Source: Dasyornis broadbenti | Lineage: Eukaryota > Chordata > Aves > Passeriformes > Dasyornithidae | Reading direction: 5' to 3' | NCBI GenBank assembly: GCA_013397935.1 | Contig: VZRN01000791.1 | Location: forward strand, 62,001-126,000 | DNA: 64,000 nucleotides | In this document: in pieces, positions 50,034-60,901 of the stretch | How positions within the stretch are numbered: position 1 is the stretch's first letter | Layout: each line of letters begins with the position of its first letter | Program-made: the position numbers and the translations under genes | Notes under the pieces: model-generated | Seen by the model: only the letters and a program-made list of their open reading frames with translations | Told to the model about the DNA's origin: nothing | Database searches by the model: none

Positions 50034-53000
50034 TAATAATGTAAAAGAAAAAAGATTTTACACATATAGGAAAACAGCAGCAGTGAGTGCATGTAGTATT
50101 AGCACTGCTGCTAAAACACAACGAAAAGCTGGCATACTGTTCTGTTGTTAAATAGGGCAAAGAATGTTTCTGCCCCAAATGGCAAGAGTGCAGATTTTCA
50201 AAGGTATTTGAGGAAGCTGATTTCTATTAGATTTGGTGGAAGCTAAATATCTAGATAGCTTCAGATATTCAGCCATAACAGTGTTAGAAAACAGTTTACT
50301 GTCACCAGAACCAGAGCCCTTGAAGGTTCAGCAAAAACAGAACTTACAGTAAGTATTTGAGCAGCCACATCTGGAATACTTTCAAACCTACAATGAGTAT
50401 ATGCATAAATATTTTTCAGACTATTAGCTAAAGAAAGATAGTGCAAGGTAAAAAACGGGAACGCAACAAATACAGGGACAAAAGGTAGCCTTGTGATGCT
50501 CAGGGGTACATTTTGATAATAAACCCAGCTATTTTATTTTTTAATGTGTTAACAAGTTGCCAAACAAATCTCACTGCTGTGGTGGTGAGAAACTTCATTT
50601 TGAAATTCCAACTAAATCAAGGAGCAATGTCAACACTTCCGTGGCTGCACTGTGCTAAAAAAATATACAAGGTAAATTGCTCTGGAGGAGCCTTAATCCA
50701 TCCATGAGAACCGAATCTCAGTTCTGTTTGTCTGGAGTTCAGGAGATGAACTCTGTCCTTTGGCAATACATTAGCAATGGCTCTAAGGTTCTCTTTTCAA
50801 TGAGTTCCTCAGTACTGCTGAAAGCCACCCCTTTCCTTTGTGCATCACAAGGTTCAAATTACTGGAACAGTTGCTATAGCAGCAAAGGGAATCTTCTTCA
50901 AATAAAAAATAAGCCTTTTGGTTTATTTTTTGATCTACCCAATGATTTCCTCTCATTTTTACAAGGATGCTGCTTTTGGTGGGGATTTATTCCATTCTCA
51001 GATATGTGTCAGAAGAATCTAGAATGTTCAGACAGGTCTCTTCCTGTTACTTTTGTGTTATAAATTTAAGAATTAATAATTAGGAAAAAAATGCAAATTA
51101 TTTCCAGGTAATAAAATGTTATATCCTCATTTTATGAACTTTTATGACAGTTTTAAAAATGGTGAAGTTCAATCTGCCTAGGCAGACTCTAAGGTAACAA
51201 TTCTGTTGCCTAATTAAATCATGCTCACCTACAAATTCAGCCACCCTACACATCTATATGTGGATGATGTCACCCATTTTCTGCAGAACTTGCATCATAC
51301 ATTTCATGCGCAGGGGTTAAGAAGCTAATTTCAAGACACTGAAAAAAGAAGTTGCACAGAAAACAATTTCTTTACATTATTAAACTACTACTTGTTTAAA
51401 ATTTTGGGGAATGGGACATACTGAAGAGAAGCTGAAGTGCTGCTATTATAAGGGCTAAAGGGTAGACCATTAAACAATGTATTCTGATAATAAAGTTCAC
51501 CTGATCTGAGTTTAAAAGATATTATAGACATTTTCTTTCTTCTCTTTCAAGAAGTGCTGTACAATTTTCTCTCTCTCTAAATACATCCATCTGTGTCAGT
51601 GTGAAAAATGTACTAGGATGTAACAAACAAACATATATCTATCAAACCAGTGGTGTCTTTTTCTTCTTACCCAATTTCAGAAATGCACATGGAAGTGCAC
51701 CAGGTCTGACCTGTGCATTAGATCTAAGGAGCACCAGCTATGAAAAATGTATATAAATACTTGCAAGAATAGAAGAAGGGGATTCCACTATGCCGGTAGT
51801 CGTTCCAGGGTTCATTGTTGCTTTTTGTAGTCTTCAAAATTTTCCACAGGAGCCCATGGTTAAGCCATAGCAGTTGTGCAAGAGGGCTGCTGCCTCCAGA
51901 GTCTCCAATTCTTGAAGCAAGGTGGCAATCAAGTATTTAAATAACTATAATATTCTGTGTTTGTTTTCAGGGACTGGATGAAGATGGTAATTTTATGAAG
52001 CAAGTTTTACTCTTTCAAGGTTACTCCTCCCTACTCTGCCTATGTTTTTCTCTAACTAAATGTAGACTGGAAGCACATGGAGAATAATAAGTTATGGATA
52101 ACAACTTTAATTCATAACCCTCATAACTGAGAACCCTCAGTAATCTGCACTTACTCTCCAATGCACTGGGAAACAAACTGTAAATCTTCTGAATGTTGTT
52201 ACTAATATGCCTCTTTTTTCCAGTAATCATAAGCCATGTCTCAAAAAAAAGTCTCATTATTTACTCCCACAGTATTGTGGAACAGTTTGATAACCATGTA
52301 TTTAGCATTAGTAGAGAGTTCAGACAAAGTTTCAGCTTCAATGAAAATACGAGTTTTTAGCTGGTTACTAGGGCACAGACACATCTAAATCCTTTGCTTT
52401 GTTTATAGTCTCAAGCTATTTCTTTTCCAAAGAGAAGCATAGGAAAATTGGGAGGAAAATGAAACTAAAAATGATAACGAAATGAATATCGGATCAAATT
52501 CTTTGCATCTTAATTAAGCCATAATCTTGTTTAATAGGGAATTTACTTGATTAAAGACCATGAAAATACAGCCATTACCTGGGGAGTAAGAGAGGCATGC
52601 TGAGCAACCTGTGCAACAAAAAAATTGCTTGTGACCTGCCAACAGCACTGCCAAAATGACCTCTCTTGAAAGGAAGGGAATATCACTTGGACTGCTAGAA
52701 ACAGCATCTTGCCACCAAGAGGAATGTGGCTAAAGGAAGCCTGGTATTTGCTGCTGGTACTTGCTGATGGAAAGTACTGTGGTACTGAGAGAAATAAAAC
52801 AGTGGGAACTCAGAGCAGGTTAACTCACCACGTACTTACAGCATCTCATGAAGAAAGTTTGTAGCCTGTGGTAGCTGTATCTACATTAAAATGCAATTAA
52901 GATATAACACACATTCTTCGAAAAAGCTATTGTCCTGAATCAGAAAAGACTGCTCTTTTAAGACAAACAGGATGGACTTAAGAAAGTGCATAAACAGTTT

Positions 53001-53113
53001 CTCAGGTCAGCAGTAATTCATGCAAAAATACTGGTGTCTTTTTACAATCCAGGAAAGTTTTAATATAAATAAATGACAAGTAAAAATCTCAATTTCATAT
53101 TGAGATATAAACT
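50034..53113. other. Unique AT-rich DNA, no gene seen
   Basis: No exon, RNA gene or transposon recognised. A 128-codon frame at 50677-51063 has no domain or homology that I can name. A 10-bp-arm hairpin at 50076-50112 is within chance expectation. Confidence 0.5.
53109..53113 (+). repeat. Left target-site duplication AAACT
   Basis: The pentamer directly before the LTR's terminal TG. It is repeated exactly at 53948-53952. Confidence 0.85.
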
Positions 53114-53468
53114 TGTCAGAGACTGAAAATAGCTAATGCCTCAAACATTGATATAAAGCCTTATAAAGAAGCTACAAGCAAAAAAGTCCCCCTGAAGACT
53201 GGGACTTTGGACTGAAAGTCAAGCTGCTAATTAGACCCATTGTTCACTCATCCCTGGCTGAGTTTGGGCTGGGGGAAGAGCACAGCTCACGTAAGTTGGG
53301 TTTACACAGACCTGCTCCCCAACTGAGGGGGGAGGAGGAGGAGGTTTCAGGTGTGCAGAAACGCTCATCCTCCCTTACACAAACTGGCCCGAGCTGTGGA
53401 AACCCCCAACTCCACGGCCACATTCACGGGACTGCATGTGATGCAGTAGACCCAGAGTCTGCTGTGAC

Positions 53469-53657
53469 AGACTGCCCCTGCCTCCCCCAGGGGGACATGC
53501 CTGGACATTTGCCACCTGGCCTGAGAGTATGGACTGCTTCTGCCTTCCCCAGGGGGTGGGGGGCAAGCTCGGACATTGCCACCCAGCTCGGGAGTATGGA
53601 CACCCCCGCCTCCCCCAGGGGGACATGCCCAGACATGGTCATCTGGCTTAAAGGTAT
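53469..53657 (+). repeat. Three tandem U3 repeats of 60-67 bp
   Basis: Units 53469-53530, 53531-53597 and 53598-53657 each open with GACTGC/GACAC-like text and carry a CCTCCCCCAGGGGGACATGC-type core (altered in unit 2 to CCCAGGGGGTGGGGGGCAAG). They then pass through GGACATTGCCA or related text and close with GAGTAT or AGGTAT. Repeated U3 units often act as enhancers in retroviral LTRs; that role is inferred here. Confidence 0.9.
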
Positions 53658-53662
53658 ATTAA
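53655..53662 (+). promoter_or_regulatory. Candidate LTR TATA box
   Basis: TATATTAA lies at the end of the third U3 repeat, about 200 bp upstream of the AATAAA signal, a reasonable spacing for the U3/R boundary. No expression evidence is available. Confidence 0.45.
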
Positions 53663-53854
53663 CCCATGGGATTCCATGGCTGTTGGGGAGGGACTATCAC
53701 TACCAAGAAGATCAGCTGGAGAGGATCAACGTAACATCGTCGGGGTCCACGGATGGTGATATTCTTTTATTCTGTCTCTGTCACTTTCTTTCTGTCCCCC
53801 CCATCTCTTTTCCTACTTCTCTTTCTCTCTCTCCCCCTCTTGTATTTATTACCA

Positions 53855-53860
53855 AATAAA
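53855..53860 (+). terminator. LTR polyadenylation signal AATAAA
   Basis: A canonical hexamer in ACCAAATAAACCCC, about 90 bases before the LTR end, positioned as expected for the R/U5 region. Confidence 0.75.
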
Positions 53861-53947
53861 CCCCATACTATTGACTGGCATATGGTCTCGTTTGCACCTT
53901 AATTCGGGCAGGGGTATTTCTAAGAACCTAATAATTGGATCATAACA

Positions 53948-53952
53948 AAACT
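53948..53952 (+). repeat. Right target-site duplication AAACT
   Basis: An exact copy of the pentamer at 53109-53113, following the LTR's terminal CA. Confidence 0.85.
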
Positions 53953-56567
53953 CTACAATAACCTGTTTATTAAGATCAGCCTGAATATGCTGCACAAGAC
54001 TGTTAAGACCCCTCAAACATGTCATTGGAGTAAATCGGACTAACAAAAATAAATTAACTCCAGACAGAAATTATTCAAAAATTATCTTAGTAGGTAAAGT
54101 ATTATGTTCAATGATTTTTTTTTCAAATCTACTATACTAAAATAAAATAGTTGTAGAGTTAGGAATAAAAAAGACCAAAACCAAGTTAGCAAGCATACAA
54201 TGTATCTCTGCAACTGATTCTCACTTTTCTTCAGCCTCCTACCAGCTATAACTGAATCATTTTTCCAACTTGTTAAAGAGTGGTTTAGTTCTGAAGCTTT
54301 TGTTGCTATTGTTGATCAGAAGGTGAAGGAATTTCCAAACTTTTTTCCAATCTACTCTTTCCCTTATAAACATATATATACAATCATGTGTAGCCACTGC
54401 TGCTGTGTTCCATGTGCTGAAACAGTAGGAGTCATCAGTAGCAGTAGCTGCTCTGCATGAGGAACATCGTATCCTTCTGAAAAATCACGACCCAATTCCT
54501 ATAGCCACAAACAGCCTTAACACTCTGAATCACACTGAGTCACACATTTCCATCCATCTTTTCCCATGAATGTTCAATAAGGATGATGGTACTGGCCATC
54601 TTCTGATCAGAACTTAGGGCTTCATGATGCAAAGGTCAGAAGAACAAGCAATTATAATGCCCATTACATTAACTGTAATAATCACCCAAGTACCTGAACA
54701 AGAAAAGCACCTCTGTCCCCTGTGGTTTCCACATAGCTTTGTCTATCTCCAATTTATTTACAGATAAATAACATGTCCTATAGTTAGCATATGTAACATC
54801 CCAAGGATGTTTTAATAAAAAAACCCAAAAAAATCCAAATGACCTAATCATAATTTATTTCATTGCACATAGATAAGAATAATATTTAACCAACATTATC
54901 TAAAACTTCATGTTTCAGCAGGACTATCTCCAGTAATGTCTTTGAAAAAATACTTTGAGAGGGCAATCTGCTGTCACAGGAGGATAATGCACCCATTGCA
55001 AAGACCCTGTGCCAATATATTAGCTCTCCTTCTGTCATCTGTGGCTCAGCCTTCTCCCTGCTCTTCATTCTGGTCCTTGTGGGTGGCAGCTATTGAAATA
55101 ACAAAGACCACAGTATGTGATTTGAATGCAAAGGACATAAATCAGCATGCTGCCTGCCTCCTAATAATACTGTTTTCCAGATTATCCATGGCTTCTGCAA
55201 AGTATACCACGTATACTTTGGGAAGGACATGAAGGATTCAATACTAAAGAGGCATTGGATTAAAAAAATTCTCAAATTCAGACTTCTTAACATTTCTCAA
55301 AGAACTGAAGTAGCCCACTTGAAGAGATTCTCTCAAGGACAGCTTATTCTCAAGCAACATTCAGAGGAAAAAACAAGATGTTAAAGATTACAGGGCATTA
55401 TTAGCATTCAGGGGACATTGTAGCTGTTCCTGAGTTTTTTATAGACTACTGGTTGATTTAGGAATACAACATGTCATCCCCTGCCTCAGTTTCCCAAACA
55501 AACAAAGTATAAATAATGATATTGACATTCTTTCTTAAAGTGCTGTTGGAACTGTATGACAAGCACTTCATAGAAGCTGTGTGTAAGTACTACTATTCTC
55601 TTTTTTTTTTCCATTTAAGAGCCACTTAGCTATAAGTGAGATAGATGCCATCTCTAAGACCTCTTAAGACCTCAGAATTTGGTTCATACAATGTAATAAT
55701 GACTTGGCTGTGCAATCCTCTATGTCATCAAGTAGCATTTGACAATGCAACATTAATTTAGTAGGAGCTCAATTATAAGCTCAAATCCTCCTGGTTGCCT
55801 TTTAGAGGGTTCTGCTTTTCACGGGGCTCATCTCTCTCGAAAGAGATACGATTTGCAAAAAAGAGAGCTCACAATTCATGCAAAATTAGTTGCAGTGGTT
55901 CAAAAGAAAGTGGAAACCTCTCTGCAGCATTTACTTCAGTAATCTATTGCATTTATGCCTCTCTAAAACCTCACCTCCATTCTCAGAAAACTGAAATTTC
56001 ATACACTGCTGCCCTGTTTCATTGAAACAGATTTTAAATTCCTTCCCCATCTCACCCACAAAAGGACTGTTATAAAATGTCTACATTCTCTTCCAATTTC
56101 CAACTTCTCTTCCTTTTGTTTTAACCTTTTATCTGAGAAAGCAAAACCACTGAAAGATTTATACTTAAAGAGTGGGTGAGTGAATGCAAGCAAGGGGCAG
56201 AGAACTGTGATTAATGCAACAATTTTGTTTGTTTAAATAGATTTTACAACTGTCTTACAAAAGAACAGCAGAAAAAAAGTTTAGTTCAAGGAACAAACGG
56301 TTCTTCAGCATACATCTTACACTTATAAACCTCCTTGCACAGATGCATCTCCGTATCTTGGACTACGTATTGAACATACTATTTTGTTGGTGAATAAGTG
56401 ACCTGACCGCTATTTTGTGTATGTCATTACCTGTTAATAAAGTGATATAAAGCCTGTTCACTTGAAGTGACTATGTAAAACCTTTAGCATAGGGTGAATT
56501 TAAAAAGTACAAAACAGAAGAGAAATTCAAACAATGGGTCAGAAGCAATTCTGTAAGGAACAAGACC
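53953..56567. other. Unique AT-rich DNA, no gene seen
   Basis: No repeat family, exon or RNA gene recognised between the two LTRs. Open frames reach only 60 to 98 codons and overlap on opposite strands. Confidence 0.5.
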
Positions 56568-57119
56568 TGTTGTAGATTAGCCCTGAAAGGCAGCTCAGAC
56601 TCCCCTAGCCACTCGCTCACTCCCTGCAATGGCATGGGGGACAGAATAAGAAGGGTAAGAGTGAAAAAACATGTAGGGTGAGATAAAGACAGTTTAATAT
56701 GGAAAGTAAAAGCCATGCATGTAAGCAGAGCAAAACAAGAAGTTAATTCACCACATCCCATGGGCCTGCAGGTGTTCAGCCATCCCCAGGAAAGCAGGGA
56801 CCCATCATTTGTAACAGTGATTTGGGAATACAAACACCATCACTCCAAACATCCCCCACCTCCTCCTTCTCCCCCAGCCTTATGTACTGAGCATGATGCC
56901 ATTCCTTCAGTCACTTGGGGTCTGCTGTCCCATCCGTGTCTCCCACAACTTCTTGTGCATCCCCAGCTCCCTCCCCGGAGGAGTGGTGTGAGAAAAAGAA
57001 AAGGACTTGACACTGTGCTAGTACAGCTATCAGCACTGTTTTGGTCACACATCCAAAACACAGCACCATAGGAACTACCAGGAAGAAAAATAATTATATC
57101 CCAGCCAAAATCAAGGCTG
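56568..57119 (-). mobile_element. Solo LTR of the ERVL-type family, minus strand
   Basis: Read on the minus strand from 57119, it opens with a decayed start and then GGCTGGGATATAATTATT, TTTCTTCCTGGTAG and GGTGCTGTGTTTTGGATG. It continues with GGGACAGCAGACCCC, CTGCTTTCCTGGGGATGGCT, TTTTGCTCTGCTTACATGC, TATTAAACTGTCTTTATCTC and GGGAGTGAGCGAGTGGC, and closes with GGGCTAATCTACAACA. This is the same block order as the plus-strand LTR at 11386-11957, and this copy keeps the ATTAAACTG block that the other copy has altered. The flanks (AGACC left, GGTTG right) show no preserved target duplication, so the insertion is old. No internal viral sequence is present. A 120-codon frame overlapping it is incidental. 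Confidence 0.9.
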
Positions 57120-60100
57120 GGTTGTTCACAAGGCTATAGGGTGAATTTCCAAGTAACAGGAGAACGCCATGCTGCTGAGCTCAGCAAGCAGTGAGTAGGT
57201 GACTTATGATGGAAATGAAAACCAGAGCTAACGGTTCTTGATCTTCCTCTTCTTCAGAGGAAAGTGCACAGGAAAAAAGTGGGAAGAAGAACTGACTGGC
57301 TGCTAGGCTGCAGACAGGTAGAAACCTACCTGTGGGCTAATACAAATGACTTAGAGTGGGGGAACAGACCAAGAAATAGGCCCACATATGAACTGAGATT
57401 GACAGAGAACAGAAACAGAAATAATGGTATGAAGGAGAAACATCTTGTCAGTGAGACATGGGAGACTGACAATGAGAGAATACGGTGAACAGCAAGTCTG
57501 CCAGTAAATTAGAACTCTGGGTAGCAGTCAAAGGAAAAAATTGCTCTCTGAAAAATGTCATAGACTTAAAAAGTTAGATCAAATGTAAGCCAGAAAAGCA
57601 GAGAGATCTTGCTAAGTCTGCCTAAGCAAAATAGGTAGACTCTCCTTCTTGTTACTAGCTGCAATCTTTCAGAACATTAATGCCAGGAAGGTTTGAACCC
57701 TTTTGGCTGCCATTCCTAGCAAAGAACCATTACACACATCCTGACTGAATGTGAATCTGACCTTGAAATCTACAACGTGCTTGTGAACTCACCTCTTGCA
57801 GAGTAAGATCCTGAGATAGCTGGTAACAGTTGTCTTCCAGCCTTTGAGTTGCAGGCTGCAACTAAACAGATTGGCAAAATATTAGTTATCCATCCTTATC
57901 AGAAACTCTCAGTGCTCTGTATAAAAAAAAAAAAAAAAAACCCTTGCAGCACTGCTTCTATGATTGCATTGATTATTTTAGCCACTGGAAACACATGGGG
58001 CAGCTTCTACAGTGAGCCTCTCTCACAAGGATGCACCAGTAATTGGTATTACCTTCTAAGCTGTGACTCAGCACTCCTCCCTAATCCAACAACCTGTGGT
58101 TGGTTACATCTTCTGCCAACATACAGTGTCATAAGTCACCTTCCCAAAGACATCTTTACAGTTTCTTGAAGGTAATTACAAGTTCATTTTTACGAAAATA
58201 CATCTCCTACTATAATTTCTGCAAATCAAAAGTTTTTTCAAGTTTGATTTGAATTTTTTACAATTTTTTTTTTTTGCTTTAACATAAAAAAGGAAGTGTA
58301 CAACACTGTAATGTATTCAGCTGAGCCAGGATGATATAAAAGAATAACAATTTTCTTCTCCTTCAAAACACACTTTGCTCATCCTGTCTAGCTCATCTGT
58401 AAATTACCTGTAGCAGGAGTTCATCATTGTTCTAGAATAGCAAAGCTATTTAAAGAGAGTCCAAGCACTGCAGAGCCTTTTGTTCTAATGAAACATATAT
58501 ATTATAATCATAATTGTAATTCCTACATGGCTAATTCTCACAATCCATGTGCTATCCCTCTGCAGCTTCAAGTACATTTACACTTTTCTACCAATTTAAT
58601 AAAACTCTCTGTTTTCAGCTGTTTTGATCACTGTGTCCTTTTCAAGGGCTAATGTTACCTTCTGAGGAACCGGCATTACAAATATAAGGGAAAAATACCA
58701 ATACTCTTACCCTAAGCTGTATTGTAATCCAAACCTTTCAATCTTCACGCATTTAAAAAAATAATTTACAAATCAGCCTTGGCACACATATCCAGTTAAA
58801 TGACAGAAGATCAAATGTATTTTTCCAAGGATCTGACAACATGGCTCTAAGGAACATGTGACAAACCGGTGGCCTTTTCATCCCTTGAGGCAGGTCTATT
58901 CCTGCCTTGGGTAACTGGCAGACTGGGAAGAAGCAACTCCTTTTGTTTACTAAGGAATTGCTCTTCCTAACGTACATGTGCTGATGTAGCACAACTGGGG
59001 GCAGACACACAGCAATAAAGGTTGCAAGGAAGAAATTGCAATGCTGGAATGCAAACAGTGGATTCATTTTAATGGTTCTGCATGTGGCTACAAAAAAAAC
59101 CCAAAACATAATTGATTTCCTGCTGACCCTCTCCTCCAAGTTAATGAATGAAAGCTGCTTATGTTAAAAGCCATGCAGCATAAGAAAAGTCTGCTACTAC
59201 CATCAAGGCTGTAAAGAAAAACTGATTAGTAGGGTCTGAGGCAGTATTTGTTACAGAAGGAAATTTTCCATCCTTGGGATGTGCAGAATCCAGTGTCCTA
59301 GCATTGAACACCAGTGTGAACCTGGTACTAAGTCTTTATTTTAATGCCTCCTTTCCAATCCTCATTTTATTGCATCTCTCAGAGAAGCAGTGTTTTGAAG
59401 GAGCTGGACTCTGCAGTGTGGTGCACCTGCTCTACTCAACACTAACTCATCATTCTTCAACACTTGATCAAGGTTCTTTGGTTCACCCAAGACAAAAAGG
59501 GAAGAAAATTGCTTCTGCAGAAGAGGTAACAAATTTCCTTTGGTCTGACTAAGTTCTGAGCAGGTATGAAAAGCTCTGAGCTATCTTTGTCCTGTCCATC
59601 TTCCACAGAGACCTACAGGTTTGCTCAATTTTCACTAATTTTCTCCAGCCACAAGCAGACCTAAAACCAACTGGTCTCCAGGTGGATAAAGTGCAGACTC
59701 TGTTCAACTTCTTGCACTCAAACTTTCTATAAAATATGCCTTATTTCTTTCCATCCTTACTTTCACTGCTGTTTTCATAATGCAAAGGAGAAAATCCACA
59801 ACATGCTCTGAATGAGTTATCTTCTCTTTTCTCCCCTTGGCTAGGTTTGAAAATTAAACATGAGCACACTAACTAGTACAGACAGGAGCATTTCACTGCC
59901 TTGACTAAGAGCCATGCTTCTGATCTTTACATTTGTTTTTATTACCTTTCTTTAACCAACAGAAATATAAACAGAGTGGTTTTAGTTTGGTGGTTGAGGA
60001 TGAAATCTCAGGAACTCAATCCTTTCTTTTGATCACCACTGTTTTTTTCAAACAGATCAGGAAATCTGTTCATATCTCTAGGGTTCGGTATCTTCTTCAA

Positions 60101-60418
60101 TGTCACAAGCTGCCAAGCACTTAATGCTCGCACAGAATCCAAAATCCTCAAATGAAAGGCAGGATAAAGGTGAAAGCTATTTGAGTACCTACCTTATAAA
60201 GTGTCATGATTTAAGGCTTAATTAGACCCTCAGACAAAACTGCACAGTATCAGTATTCTGATTAGATTTGATCGAGAAGATTTTTAAAATTACATAGCTC
60301 ATACAGAAATCAGGAATCTAAATAAGAATTTGATTTTTTTTTACCAGAACCAGAGAGCCTCTGTAAAAAAGGAAGTTAAAATTAATTTTCAATAAAGTGA
60401 TATTTAAATAGTCTTCCA
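57120..60418. other. Unique AT-rich DNA, no gene seen
   Basis: No exon, RNA gene or transposon is recognised. Frames of 92 to 128 codons (57849-58169; 58753-59139 minus; 59274-59552) show no domains. Confidence 0.5.
57923..57940 (+). repeat. Homopolymer A18
   Basis: Eighteen consecutive A residues after GTAT. No upstream retrocopy or flanking duplication is recognised. Confidence 0.9.
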
Positions 60419-60681
60419 TTGTTGGTGCAGGATGGGGTACCTGTGGCCATGTCCACTGCTGCTGTGTTGGGATTCTCCCCACTAGTCCCCGAGCAAGTGC
60501 ACTGTATATGGAAGGACCCATCTCTTGCTGCTTCCAGAGTTCCCATTTACACTATTACACTTCAGGAGCTGAAGGCTCTTCCTAATGCTGTCTCAACACT
60601 GGCACCTGCACCAGCTCATCTGATGCCACACAATCCCTGAGTGATTATGTCTTGCTTCCTGCCTGACAGCACCGTAGCAGG

Positions 60682-60738
60682 GATAAAAGGAGGCTGCTGG
60701 CCAGAGCAGGCTCCCTTCTCCTCTGTTGGTCTGCCAGG
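60682..60738 (+). promoter_or_regulatory. Weak candidate TATA promoter and short 5' leader
   Basis: GATAAAAG at 60682-60689 is a TATA-like box. About 30 bases downstream lies a pyrimidine-rich GCTCCCTTCTCCTCTG, suitable as a start region, and the first ATG follows at 60739. The block sits in a locally GC-richer island (about 60430-61060) in otherwise AT-rich DNA. No known promoter or LTR family is recognised, and a chance arrangement is quite possible. Confidence 0.22.
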
Positions 60739-60901
60739 ATGGTGTCTGCACTTGCTCTGGCAACAAGAGTAGAATTGGGTAACAGAGGCCCAGATTTAGA
60801 AGCTGGGACAGATTATGCCAGAGCTGACCTTGCAAGAATCAAGCTAGTCCAAGTCTCAGCCTCAAGTGACATCAAGGGAACAGATGGGGAACTGCTTCCA
60901 G
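60739..60901 (+). other. Candidate first exon, unrecognised product
   Basis: An ATG at 60739 has A at -3 and G at +4 (CCAGGATGG), a strong vertebrate start context. The frame stays open for 163 bases to a textbook splice donor, CAG|GTAAGG, with the exon ending at 60901; unspliced it runs on to a stop at 61005 (88 residues). The predicted 54-residue peptide is rich in Ala, Leu and acidic residues, with no clear signal peptide and no domain that I know. A second donor-like site, GG|GTAAGTG, lies near 61080. No matching downstream exon was found in this window. It may be a lineage-specific transcript, a relic of a retroelement, or chance. Confidence 0.18.

Larger units (their letters stand above)
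53114..53947 (+). mobile_element. Complete solo LTR with perfect 5-bp target duplication
   Basis: The element starts TGTCAGAGACTG and ends AATTGGATCATAACA, giving TG...CA termini, with AAACT on both sides. The interior has the order expected of an LTR: a GC-rich U3 with three tandem 60-67 bp units (53469-53657), a TATATTAA box at 53655-53662, a T/C-rich tract at 53796-53841, an AATAAA signal at 53855-53860, and a U5 containing CTCGTTTGCACCTTAATTCG, a stretch I associate with songbird LTRs. The length of 834 bp is typical of a full LTR. With no internal sequence it is a solo LTR left by recombination. A 187-codon open frame across the U3 (53296-53859) has no retroviral domain and is not called. 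A 5-bp duplication fits ERVL or some ERV1 elements; the class is left open. Confidence 0.93.

Noticed and set aside
50076..50112. Hairpin with 10-bp arms AGCAGCAGTG and CACTGCTGCT
   Set aside because: About one is expected by chance when loops up to about 20 bases are allowed. It could be imagined as a microRNA stem, but the stem is too short.
53296..53859. 187-codon plus-strand open frame
   Set aside because: It lies wholly within the solo LTR at 53114-53947 and across its tandem U3 repeats, giving repetitive proline- and glycine-rich text with no known domain.
57923..57940. A18 run as a retrocopy tail
   Set aside because: Same reasoning: no recognisable source sequence and no target duplication.
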